A program made the translations under genes and the position numbers. Under the pieces are notes generated by a model, which saw nothing but the letters and a program-made list of their open reading frames with translations, was not told the DNA's origin and made no database searches. Below are positions 44,049-54,281 of a stretch of 64,000 nucleotides of DNA, in pieces (the first letter of the stretch is position 1; each line of letters starts with the position of its first letter). The stretch is from Pseudevernia furfuracea (taxonomy: Eukaryota; Ascomycota; Lecanoromycetes; Lecanorales; Parmeliaceae): positions 1,550,001 through 1,614,000 of the forward strand of contig JAIUPT010000041.1 in the NCBI GenBank assembly GCA_022315425.1, given 5' to 3'.

Positions 44049-45825
44049 ATGTTTTGCCTTCTTCTGGCCGTACTCGTCCTTTCTCCATTTGCTTGGACTT
44101 CTTCATTCTATGACAACCCTGAGCAAGATCCATTGCCTCCTACCAGCCCGGACAGCGAAGAAGAACTTCATAGGAAATGGGACTTTGAGGTATCGTCCTG
44201 CTAATGAATTTGACCGCTCTGTTACTTCCCCTATGGCATTATCATTAATCCATATTAGTGGGGATTTTCAGGAATATCAACTTTTGCACACTTGAAGCAT
44301 GTAAAATGCTTAAGCGAGAGGGACAGACCCTTGTCAGTAGACGTCAAGAACGCTATTCACCCTTGTGCTTTGTATTGACCGATTTGGTAGCGATATCGGA
44401 ATTATAGGTGCTCCTTTTGATACGGCTGTCAGCTACAGGCCTGGTAAGATCCTCTTGACGCTCTTGTCCAATCTTCCATTTATCCGGCAGTCTTCCCGAA
44501 GTGGAGAATATTCAGGCTCAATGTGAACCTCCCAGGGGCACGCTTTGGGCCTCGTGCCATCAGAGCAGCTTCTGCTCGTCAAACCTCCTTCCGTGGCTTC
44601 AACCCTCGTCGTGGCCTGAACCCATACACTTCACCGTATACTATTCTTGACTGTGGTGACATTCCTATTACACCTTTTGACAATGGTATGTGTTTTTGGA
44701 GTCCACATCTCCTCTTTTGAACCAGATCTTAGGTCTTGGAAGGTGTCTTGCGAGTCTGACTCTCGGAAAATATTTCAAACTCCAAACACCCCCTCAAATA
44801 GGCAATACTGACTGCCAAATTGTAAACCAGCGCTTGCCCTCTACCAGATGACATCTGCCTTCCTCGAACTCGGTTCCCGCATTCCAGCTTTCGCCCACTC
44901 GACCAATCCAAAGCCCAAACTTTTAACCCTTGGCGGAGATCATAGTATCGCTCTTCCGGCCCTAAGAGCTCTTAACAAGATATATGGCGGACCGGTCGCT
45001 GTACTGCACTTTGACGCCCATCTCGACACCTGGCGTACGTATTTCCGAAGTCCACATTTGTTATTATAGATCGAACGTTGAGTCGAGTCATGAGACTTGT
45101 CTTGGGAGTGTCTACTCTGTAGACATACTCCAAGGCCTATTACGCCCCTCTCGGATAAGCAATGCTGACCCTGAGCCTCTAATCCAGACCCGGCGAAATA
45201 CCCGTCTGCTTGGCCATCTGCCCAGAGCGATTTCACTCATGGAAGCATGTTCTGGATCGCCTCCAATGAAGGGCTGATCCTGAATGGCTCGTCCGCCCAT
45301 GCTGGGCTGCGGAGTCGTCTTATGGGGTGGGATGATTATGAGGATGATGAACGCCAGGGTTTCCTGCGCATTTCAGCAGATGATATTGATGAAATGGGCA
45401 CGGCAGGCATTGTGAGTGCGATTATGGAGAGAATCGGTACGGATACGCCAACGTACTTGAGTTTGGATATTGATGTGCTTGACCCGGGCCTAGTCAGTGT
45501 TTCGCCGTTTTCACCTTGAGAAGCCACGTTGATGTCTGACTACCAACAGTGCCCAGGTACAGGAACGCCCGAAGCAGGCGGCTGGACGAGTCGGGAAATG
45601 ATCAGGATTCTTCGAGGTCTCGAAAGATTGAATGTCGTTGGCGCGGATATTGTCGAGGTGGCGCCTGCCTATGACGGAGCAGGGGAGCAGACGGCATTAG
45701 TCGCAGCCCAGGTAGGTTTTGAGATATTGACCAGCTGGGTTGGGCGCGGTCTCAGCGAGATAGAGAAAGCGAAAGGCAGAGATGATGAGAGCCAAGCATC
45801 GGGAAATAGGAAAGACGAGCTATAA
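44049..45825 (+). CDS. agmatinase-like ureohydrolase with signal peptide and KDEL
   Basis: Seven exons: 44049-44189, 44259-44332, 44391-44443, 44536-44685, 44831-45034, 45188-45492 and 45550-45825, 400 aa. It belongs to the ureohydrolase family, which hydrolyses guanidino compounds (agmatine or relatives) to urea. Mn ligand motifs are complete: GGDHSIALPA, HFDAHLDTW, THGSMFW, SLDIDVLDPG and EVAPAYDGAGEQTAL. The N-terminus is a signal peptide (MFCLLLAVLVLSPFAWTSS), and the C-terminus reads RKDEL, an ER-retrieval signal. Together they predict an ER-lumenal enzyme, unlike cytosolic or mitochondrial relatives; substrate is unknown. Introns 44686-44830 and 45035-45187 are introner-like elements. 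Splice sites keep phase throughout. It is convergent with the GFA gene. Confidence 0.9.
44686..44830 (+). repeat. introner-like element as ureohydrolase intron 4
   Basis: 145-nt intron, donor GTATGT, acceptor AAACCAG. It carries TTTTTGGAGTCCACATCTCC, a core TAGGTCTTGGAAGGTGTCTT, CCCCCTCAAATAGGCAATAC and TGACTGCCAAATTG, closely matching the oxidase and EEP intron-1 copies. Confidence 0.8.
45035..45187 (+). repeat. introner-like element as ureohydrolase intron 5
   Basis: 153-nt intron, donor GTACGT, acceptor AATCCAG. It carries ATTTCCGAAGTCCACATTTG, GAGTCATGAGACTTGTCTTG and branch block AATGCTGACC. CTTGGGAGTGTCTAC and GTAGACATACTCCAAG are almost complementary, predicting a 15-bp hairpin stem with a short TCT loop. 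Confidence 0.8.
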
Positions 45826-46068
45826 TAACAATATTAGGAGGTTTTGCATCAAGGATGTCACGCATGTTTTACAATCATCAACGTGAAGGAGGTCCCGACA
45901 GAAACAGGGGATGCCAACACGTACAAGAAGTTATTTATACTCGGGAAAACAAACCAGTTGAGAAGTCTAAATCTACCTTGGCAATGGAATATCCTAAATT
46001 CATGAAGCAAATTTCGAGGCGGTGATTTGTCACGAGGATTACCTTTGAGCTGCATGCAAACCCATTCC

Positions 46069-46592
46069 TCAATGCACTTCGCCAGGGTTATACTCCGGCT
46101 CCAGTCTATGCCTCCCGTCAAAAGTTCTCATGTTTAGTTTCTCCATCTCTATGTCTTTGATCATACGAGCCTTCGGATGCGTCAGTAAGCTCTACGGCCA
46201 CCATGGGGTAGAATCAAGAATGACCTACATTGACAGCCCACTTGTCCGGATTGTGAAAGTCGATCAAAATTGACGAACCACAGCCGGGACAAAACTTATG
46301 GTCGAATTGCTTCCTCCCAAAGCGGTAATCCTTCAAGGTATCATAGCCTGAATGGAAAATCACTTCGCTTGGCGCGGGATAGACAAGCATGTAGCCGTTC
46401 TAGATATACTGGTTGGTCTGTACGCAATCGAAGAGTGGACGTGAGTGGACTCACTTTGGTACATATCGAGCAATTGCAGCTGTTTACTTGATGGGTGTCG
46501 AGATTTGGAAGCCTGATTTTGTACTTGACTGCTCCGCAGTGACAATTGGCATCGTACCAAACTTTCTCCTCAGCCGTGGTGCCGGTGGACAT
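46069..46592 (-). CDS. GFA/CENP-V domain protein (zinc-binding)
   Basis: Three minus-strand exons: 46592-46455, 46399-46229 and 46170-46069, 136 aa. It belongs to the glutathione-dependent formaldehyde-activating (GFA) fold, a small zinc-binding domain in fungal and bacterial proteins whose substrate is rarely known. Zinc-ligand motifs are CHCGAVKYKI, CNCSICTKNGYMLVYP and HKFCPGCGSSILIDF. The last exon ends GRHRLEPEYNPGEVH. The length is usual for single-domain members. It is convergent with the ureohydrolase (243 bp) and divergent from the siderophore carrier. The promoter between carries a candidate iron-GATA-factor site. Confidence 0.9.
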
Positions 46593-47227
46593 GATAGACT
46601 TGTTTTTGTTTTCCTTTTTTTTTCGTGTTTGCAGGTTTCTAAGTGAGGTGAGGAAGATGTGAGCACCAGCATGGTATGATGCCAGCCATGCTTTTTAAAG
46701 ACAGGCAAGCACCAAGCCGGCAATGACTTAGCAAAACGTTTAGTTCAGCTGCGATGGATGATATGATGATATGGTAGGCCTACGGCGACTTTTATGCAAG
46801 CTTCGGTGAATCCGTGGCTGTACACCTACGAGTAGCCTCCCGTGCCTCCCTCGCCTCCTACCTTTGGGCGGATCTTACGAGTACCTTAGTTCCTAACTTC
46901 CTCGGTTATTCTTTCCCCGTGGTGCCGGGTTTTGGAGTTTTGGAGTTGTGATGTCACTGATTGGCCGAGGTAACCGATTATCGGAGGTCATCTTATCAGA
47001 TGATCTGATTGTAAAGTCCACAGTCTCTCGTACATTAATAATTTCTCCGACTACTCGTACCGAGGCGGTACTCTCTCTTCAAGGCCATAGACGAGATATA
47101 TATTATCACATATATAGATGCATAGTCTTCCCTTCTATTTTCATTCTTCGCAATCAGCTTCTTGGCTTTCCCTGCTTGCTGCACTGCCCATTTTATCATC
47201 CTCCCATGGTAGAAGCCACACGAAATC
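46593..47227. promoter_or_regulatory. divergent promoter of the GFA gene and siderophore carrier
   Basis: 635 bp. It contains TTATCAGAT at 46993-47001 (ATCTGATAA on the minus strand) and several TACGAGTAC/TACTCGTACC-type motifs (about 46876-46888 and 47053-47062). The GATCTGATT just after it is a partial second match. Confidence 0.55.
46993..47001 (-). promoter_or_regulatory. candidate iron-responsive GATA-factor site (SreA/Sre1/Fep1 type)
   Basis: ATCTGATAA on the minus strand matches ATCWGATAA, the site reported for fungal iron-repression GATA factors such as SreA, Sre1 and Fep1. It lies 226 bp upstream of the siderophore-transporter ATG, where iron-dependent repression would be expected. 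A single 9-bp match with one ambiguous base is expected about once in 130 kb per strand by chance, so context carries weight. Confidence 0.55.
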
Positions 47228-49261
47228 ATGTTTCCTGCTCATGATGACCAAGATCAGGTGAACGTGGAACATGAAGATGATCAATCCTCCATCGCTTCTG
47301 ATGCCACACAGACTGGAGTCAAGAATATAGAAGCGGTCAGTCAAACATGGACTCAATCCTCACTCGTCGCCGCTTATCTGGGGTGAGCCTTACCTCTGCC
47401 CATCCCACTGATTTCCCTAATCTGCACTGCATCTCTCGTTTGGAAAGGAACAAGCATGTGAAGAATTTGCGCCTCGAATGAAGATTGTTTGCTTCATACA
47501 CACCACCGTCTCTTTAAACTTCCCATCTTACAGGAATCTCTAATTCCTTCACAGCATCTTCCTCGTGGCATTCTGCACTTCCCTGGAAGGTCAAACAACG
47601 ACCAATTTGACCGTGTACGCAACCAGCGCTTTCAAAGAACACTCGCTAGTTGCGACTGTGTACGTGGTTCAAGGCGTGGTTAATGGTGGGTCGGTCAATA
47701 TTCAAGACGCCACCATGGGCCCTTCTAACCGCGCGCAGCCGTCATCAAACCTCCGATGGCCAAGATTGCAAATGTTTTCGGTCGATTAGAAGCGTTTTCC
47801 ATCAGCGTCTTCCTCTATGTCATTGGTTACATCCAAATGGCTGGCTCCAACAACGTTAAGACTTTTGCATCCGCTCAGATCTTTTACTCGGCTGGTTCCA
47901 CAGGCTTGCAAATACTGATACAGATATTCGTTGCCGACACCAGTGACTTACTCAACAGGGCGCTGTTCTCGAGTCTACCAGATGTTCCATTCCTGATTAC
48001 CGTTTGGGTCGGTCCGCCGATTGCGAACAGTGTACTGGCACATACCTCGTGGAGATGGGGCTATGGTTTATGGACCATCGTTCTGCCCGCGGCTTTCATG
48101 CCGCTGGCTCTCGCACTGTTCTTAAACATGAGGAAGGCGGCAAGGCTGCACCTTCTTCCCCCATCTCCGTGGAAGGGCCAAAGTGTGGTTGGAGGTTTCA
48201 AGCATTTGTGGTCCGAGCTCGATATCATGGGCTTGCTATTGCTCTCGGCTGCTTTTGCCTTGATCTTGATCCCTCTGACGCTGGCCGCAACCGCAAAGAG
48301 CCACTGGCATAACGCGAGCATAATTGCCATGATTGTCATCGGCGGTGTCTGCCTTGTCGTGTTTCCCTTTTGGGAATCCACTCGCAAGCTAGCCCCACGA
48401 CCGTTCCTCTCATTTCGTCTCCTGACAAACCGTAACGTGCTCGCCGGCTGTGGCATTGGCTTCTTCTATTTTGCTGTCTTCTACACCTCGATTCAGCCGT
48501 ACTTCTACTCGTACTTACAGGTCGTGCAAGACGATTCCATAACCGCAGCAGGCCATATCGTCCAAACCTTCACTTTCACATCCACAGTAACGGCAGTTTG
48601 TACATCCTTCATCATCAAATATACCCGCCATTACAAGTACTATATCACCGCCGGTGCTTGTATCTACCTCATGGGCATTGGAACAATGATACGCTATCGA
48701 TCGCTGGGCAGCTCCACAAGCCAAATCGTGGGCACGCAGATTGCCGTGGGCATTGGCGGCGGAATGCTTAACGTACCGGCTCAACTGGGTGTGCAAGCTG
48801 CTGTATCGCACAGCGACGTGGCCGCCGCAACCGCAATATTTCTTACAATTGTGGAAATTGGCGGAGCGGTAGGGAATGCGATCTCAGGGGCCGTCTGGAC
48901 GGCGAATGTGCCGGCTAAGCTGGCCAGATATCTGCCTGCAGATGCACAGTCGAATGCTGGATTGATCTTCGGTAATCTGACAATCGCAAAGAGTTATATG
49001 GGAGGCAGTCCGGAGAGGTTGGCCATTGACCGGAGCTATCAAGAGACGATGGATATTTTGCTGATCATCGCCGCTTGCCTTGCCGCACCATTGATACCTT
49101 TGAGTCTGCTGATGAGGAACTATAAGCTGGATAGTATAGATCAGAAAGTCAGAGGGAAAGTCATTGGGCGTGATCGGGCGCAAGACGAAGGCGCATCGGA
49201 AGACCAAGGGGATGGGGGACAAGCAGGAAGGAAAGGCTCCCTTGGGCGTTTCTTGAGGTGA
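47228..49261 (+). CDS. MFS siderophore-iron transporter (SIT/MirB type)
   Basis: Three exons: 47228-47382, 47555-47685 and 47739-49261, 602 aa. It belongs to the major facilitator superfamily of fungal siderophore carriers that import ferric siderophores through the plasma membrane with protons. Features: acidic N-terminal tail, then about 14 hydrophobic segments. Recognisable blocks are EGQTTTNLTVYATSAFKEHS, AVIKPPMAKIANVFGRLEAF (the MFS motif-A region), SWRWGYGLWTIVLPAAFMPL, YFYSYLQVVQDDSITAAGHI, and QIAVGIGGGMLNVPAQLGVQ. The C-terminus is a charged tail ending SLGRFLR. Siderophore specificity cannot be read from sequence. A 172-nt first intron is long but does not match the introner-like set. 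A candidate iron-regulator site lies upstream. Confidence 0.9.
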
Positions 49262-51050
49262 GATGCAGACAAATTATGAGTATATGTTCCAAGCAGACAG
49301 CAATGAGAAATGAGAATATAGTGAAGATATGTACGGAAATATAGGGTACCTTTAAGATTGAAAATAATGTTAGAAGGTCTTTTAGCCAATTTGTTTCGGG
49401 TATTATTAGGTATTGTAGCGCCAAACCCTGCTTCCTGCTTCGCATTTCTGTCGGAGTTAGCCGAGCAATGTAGAAGGCATTTTATTTTCGCCAGTACTCG
49501 TAGAGTAGTAATAAGGTAAGGTAGGTAATAATAACAATGTAAGGACCGTGATAAAGACTGCGACATGCTGGACAAGATTGGATAAAATACCTTACATTAA
49601 ATTGATCGAGACGGGGATAGTGGCGAGACTAAGGTACTGTTGTACTCGACGGTACCTACAACAATTCGAGAGGTATGGTTGAAGCAGAGACGTCTGGAAT
49701 GACAAGGCTTTGATAGAGTACTCTACGCAGTCACTCTGTTGCATTTTCGCTAAGCTTGACCGGCAGTCCATCTATCGTGATTCATGTACGAGCACTGTGG
49801 AAGTGTGGAAGCGGAGATACGTCTAGAGATACTGCTTGGCGGAATCACCGGTGTCAACTGTAGCCCATAGTGTGCCTGGCCTGTAACGTTGGCGAGAACA
49901 GAGTCCTGTGCCCTTACTCTAATCCCTTCAGGCAGGTAGGTAGAAGGATGGGAGAAGGAGGGAGCATCCCTTCCTTAGAGTACCTTACTCTACATGGCGT
50001 TAGCAACAACAGAACGGCCGCCACTATTCTTCCTTGTGCAGAATCTTGAATTTTACAGTTCTCCCCGGAACATTACTGTATTGCATACTAGAAGATGTAT
50101 GGGTAATTGTGTATGTTACAGAGTATGTATGTACTATGTAGTCTTCAATCAAATCTCTGAAGAAGCGAAGCGTTCAGAAGGTCCAAAAGTAGAAGGCAAT
50201 GCATATGCAGAGAAAGTGTGAAGGAGAGAAATCAGTAAGGTAGCTCGTTGCTTATATGTCAGTCCCAACCGCTGCCAGTAATAGACTTTCTCCTACCTAT
50301 TATATTATATTATATTATTATTCTCCTTTTATTATTATTTATTATTCTCTTCTATTCCCTTTTCATGTTTTACTCCCATCCTCTTCACACTGAGAGCGAG
50401 CGTTATACAACAAAAAACAGAAAAATGCATCCCTGCGCGGCAAATCCTTGACACGAACCGGACTACCAACTCTCTTGACTTTCTCCACCGCTTCATCTTT
50501 GTCAATTACCTTCTGATAAGATAATTTCCTCCTGCAATAACACCCGCCTGTATTGAACTCCTTTTACCTGCTCAGGGAGGAGGATTCTCCAGGTTTCAGC
50601 AAAGGGAGCCTGGTCTACCATCCTGGTGACCCCTCCCCCTGGTGCCCCCCCCCCCAAAAGTGTAAGATGGAGGCTGAGCCACCAGCAGCGGGAGACATCT
50701 CTCACTTGCCACTTCACCTCCCCCTACCTTGGACTGTATTCGAGAGGAGCTCTGACATTTCCCTCTCCGCTAGTTGGAACCACTATTCAACGAGCTTTCG
50801 GGAGTCCGACCGCGTTGCAAGGGCATATACCCTTGACCCGTAGCGCCCACCACAATTCGCGTAACATCAGATCCTCTGCTCTAAGCCGTCTCTTCGATAT
50901 CACCGTGCTAGCATTGGATCCGCCTGGTTGAATCACCCCCCTCACTCTTCTCATCCTCAACGCTCGCCAATCCCAAACCCTCATCCGTTCGTCAGAACAC
51001 CCCTCAATTCCTAGACTCGGTTAACGTATACGACGAGAGCGCAGCGCAAC
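49262..51050. other. intergenic, 1.8 kb, CDC42 promoter side
   Basis: No supportable gene; frames up to 144 codons have no family features. It contains an AT-rich microsatellite (TATTATATTATATTATATTA, about 50299-50325), TACCTTAC-type motifs (49510-49530, 49980), and, close to the CDC42 ATG, C-rich stretches (CCCCCCCCCC near 50647). Confidence 0.55.
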
Positions 51051-51921
51051 ATGGTCGTCGCTACAATCAAGTACGTCTCACCTCATAGAGCTGGAGCAGG
51101 GGATCCGGATTGTTCCACCAAGAAGGGTGTGCTAACACAGGCTCTTCAAGGTGTGTCGTAGTGGGCGACGGTGCTGTTGGAAAAACTTGTCTACTCATCT
51201 CATACACTACCAACAAATTTCCTTCCGAATATGTGCCCACAGTGTTCGACAATTATGCTGTCACTGTCATGTAAGTCCGAAACACCGTACCATTTTTGAG
51301 CGCTAGCTCGACCTTTCCTACTCTATCGAGCGGTATTGTCTCAGCCTTTTGTAATGAAGTTCGGCTAACTATGGGGCTCCTTTAGGATTGGTGATGAACC
51401 CTACACTCTCGGTCTATTCGATACTGCTGGTCAAGAGGACTACGACCGCCTCCGTCCTCTCTCATACCCACAGACCGACGTCTTCCTGGTTTGCTTCAGT
51501 GTCACATCCCCAGCGTCGTTTGAGAACGTTCGAGAGAAATGGTTCCCAGAAGTTCATCACCATTGCCCAGGAGTACCTTGCCTCATAGTTGGTACGCAGA
51601 CCGATCTTCGCGATGACCCACAGGTACGGGAAAAGCTGGCCAAACAACGCATGCAACCAGTACGCAAAGAGGACGGAGAACGTATGGCGAAAGACTTGGG
51701 AGCAATCAAATACGTGGAGTGCTCTGCATTGACGCAGTACAAGTTGAAAGATGTCTTCGATGAGGTATGGAACACTCGTTCATTTTTTTCTCAACCCAGC
51801 TATCTCCACATCTGCTAATCAGAACCTTTACATCTAGGCTATTGTGGCAGCTTTAGAACCGCCGCCAACTAAGAGAGGTATAAAGGATGGGAAGAAGCAC
51901 CGAGGTTGCATGATCCTGTGA
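51051..51921 (+). CDS. CDC42: Rho-family GTPase CDC42
   Basis: Four exons: 51051-51070, 51151-51270, 51386-51764 and 51838-51921, 200 aa. It is a small GTPase for polarity and hyphal growth. Motifs: GDGAVGKTCLLISY (P-loop), PTVFDNYAVTV (effector loop), DTAGQEDYDRLRPLSYPQTD (switch II), GTQTDLRDD (TQxD) and ECSALTQY (SA motif), with TQYKLKDVFDEAIVAALEPP. The protein ends RGCMIL, a CaaX box of the geranylgeranyl type (Leu). The tail before it (PTKRGIKDGKKHRG) is longer than in yeast CDC42 (191 aa). The start exon contains just MVVATIK, and intron 1 has a GTACGT donor; all joins keep phase. Downstream is a 2.4-kb gap. Confidence 0.97.
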
Positions 51922-54281
51922 GCGTGAGAAAATAAGAATTCTGCCGTGTGGCAGTGGTGTTCGGACGGCTCGCCATGGTCCCTAGACGGAGCTCAGCCTG
52001 CAGGTTTGATTATGATTTTTGAGACTTTACCAGCCAGTGCCATGAAAGAGCCTCTGGCTCGCAATGAATAGAAAAAGACTTCGCAGTCTGGTCTGTCCTT
52101 TACTGATACTTGTATTGTTCTCGTTCTTTCTTTACTCACTCATATTTCTATCTCGGTGCAGCCCATGGTAGCTCAGTGCGGGTTCTGATTGAGTGGCTGG
52201 GTAGAGGAATATGGGCCCTTGTCTGGTACTGCTTCTTCGTGTGGTCATCTCGGGCTCGCTACTCTCTATGATTCCCCTCAACTTTCTCTACACTCGATGG
52301 ACCTGGGTCAAGAATCTCCTGTCGAAGCTCCCTTGCTGCAATGGTGCGCGTCGGTATCTGCAAACCTCGAGTACGAAGCTCTTTCCCTTAAATTTGCTCT
52401 TTGAGGAGGACCGAAACAGAGACCGAAACAGGGACCTACCTACTCTTCCTGCTCGTGTGTCCGTGTGTCCGTGTGCTTTCTGATATCAAATGTTTTCATC
52501 TCAGCGGTGGCTTTTTTTTATGGCTGACATTTAAAGGGATACATGGATGGGAGAAATCTATAAACGGTGCTTTTCTGCATGGCCGCTTCGATCCTGTGGC
52601 TTCCAAACGCCCCTTTTTCGATCCGGACTCTTAGCTGTCAATCTCAGAAGGACGGTCCGACGAGTAGCTATTTCCTATGGGTTATATGTGCTTCCACGTT
52701 ATGGAACTGCATCTTGTATAATCCCCCAGGGGAAACTTACGAAACTAGCCATTAGGCTCAGTCGGCTCCCAAGAACCGCTGTATACATATGGAATTGGTT
52801 GGAATGTATCAAAACTACCTACTTGAAACAGAGGCCGAGGGTTCTGTGTAAGCCTTTCTTGGTCAGGCTTTCCAGATGCCCTTTTTTCGAGACGCGATTT
52901 TTCATTGATTGGGTCCCGCCTGTTCAAGATTAGCCTGCTCGAATGCAACAGCAGGGGTTACAATCTCCAATGTCATGCCCTCAATGCGTGAAGTGACTTC
53001 GATCCGTGAACAGACACGTATTGCTGTCATCTTGACGGTCCACTTTTTCTTTTCTTTTTGTTTTGCTGGACGACGGTAGCCCGAGGCTCCTCGCCACAGC
53101 TAACGATTGACCGCTATGTACAGATGCTGGGAATTCAAATTGATATGATATCTGTAAGCTTAATTGTTGAGCGCCTTTTTTTTCCCCCGGGAACAAATGT
53201 CATATAAAAACTCGAGAACATGCTTTTAGGTTCTGGTCTTGGTAAGCATGTGTACTATCAAGTTTTTCACGGCCCGTTGAGTCAGACGAGCAGTAGTTAC
53301 GGACTCGTCAAAGAGATATGTACAAGGAAGAAATCTCAAAGGCGTGAAAGATTGATTATAGCTGAAAAGACACAGTGTGGTGTGTGGACGTTTCATCGCC
53401 TGCCTGTTATCCGGAAAGGTGACACAGGAGACACCACGAAAGATCAGACAAAGGGCTTCAGCAAAAGCATAGTCCCCAATTGAGCAAAATGCTGATGCAG
53501 AAACTGTGTGGGTACATGTAAAGTTTCTGCTTCATAGAGGTGACACCGTTGGAATCCGTGGTGTGTGTCTGCTTAATTGGGTTATCTGTCCATCGATGAC
53601 CTTGCATAAACTTCTTCCAAGAATATGGGGCATTTGGCATCACGGAGTGCATGCAGATTTTAACATTGAGATTTCTAAATCGTTCAACGTGTATACGGTG
53701 TAGTGTAAGTGGTGAGCGGAGATGATGTGGAGACCCAAGGACACCATATTTCGCAACAGGGGACTTGGTCGTTAATCCCTGCAAACATGACTTACAAGAA
53801 CAGGGTGCTGCTTTACTTTGTTTCCGTTAAGTACGACGTGTAAGAAGTAAGAAGTAAGAAGTAGCATGGAGAGGGAGCTTGAGCCCTGAGCCTTACTAGG
53901 GGTAAAAGTCTACATTGCAATTTTGGCCTGGAGGCCCTGAAAGAGCTGGGATGGCAAGTCATGCCATTAATCTCAGTTGAAGATGAGATATCGTGCAGAA
54001 AAAGTCCTCAGGGAGCCCGCCACAGACTCGAGCAGTGGAATCATAAAATAGCATACCAATTGAGGTATTTTTTTCATAAGGTGCCCTCCATTACCTCACC
54101 TGGAGTCTGGGGCTTAAGAAGCCGGCAAGGAGATAACTGCTAATGAGCCATGTTTGATGACGCTAGTATTCTGACCTTCCCATTTATATGTGCCTTCATA
54201 AGGCGATGACTCCTTGAATTGTCCCAGAGCATTTTCTTCAATCTTCATCGAGGTGGATTCATAGAGAAAGGACGCTCCCCT
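51922..54281. other. intergenic, 2.4 kb, nothing recognised
   Basis: The largest gap in the window. Frames up to 128 codons (52547-52933 plus, 53458-53784 minus) have no family features. It has a short tandem repeat (GTAAGAAGTAAGAAGTAAGA, about 53839-53863) and AT-rich runs. No tRNA or transposon was identified. Confidence 0.5.

Noticed and set aside
47383..47554. 172-nt siderophore-carrier intron as an introner-like element
   Set aside because: No match to the core or branch block; it is just a long intron.
53458..53784. 108-codon frame in the 2.4-kb gap
   Set aside because: No family motif, no splice continuation, and no promoter context.
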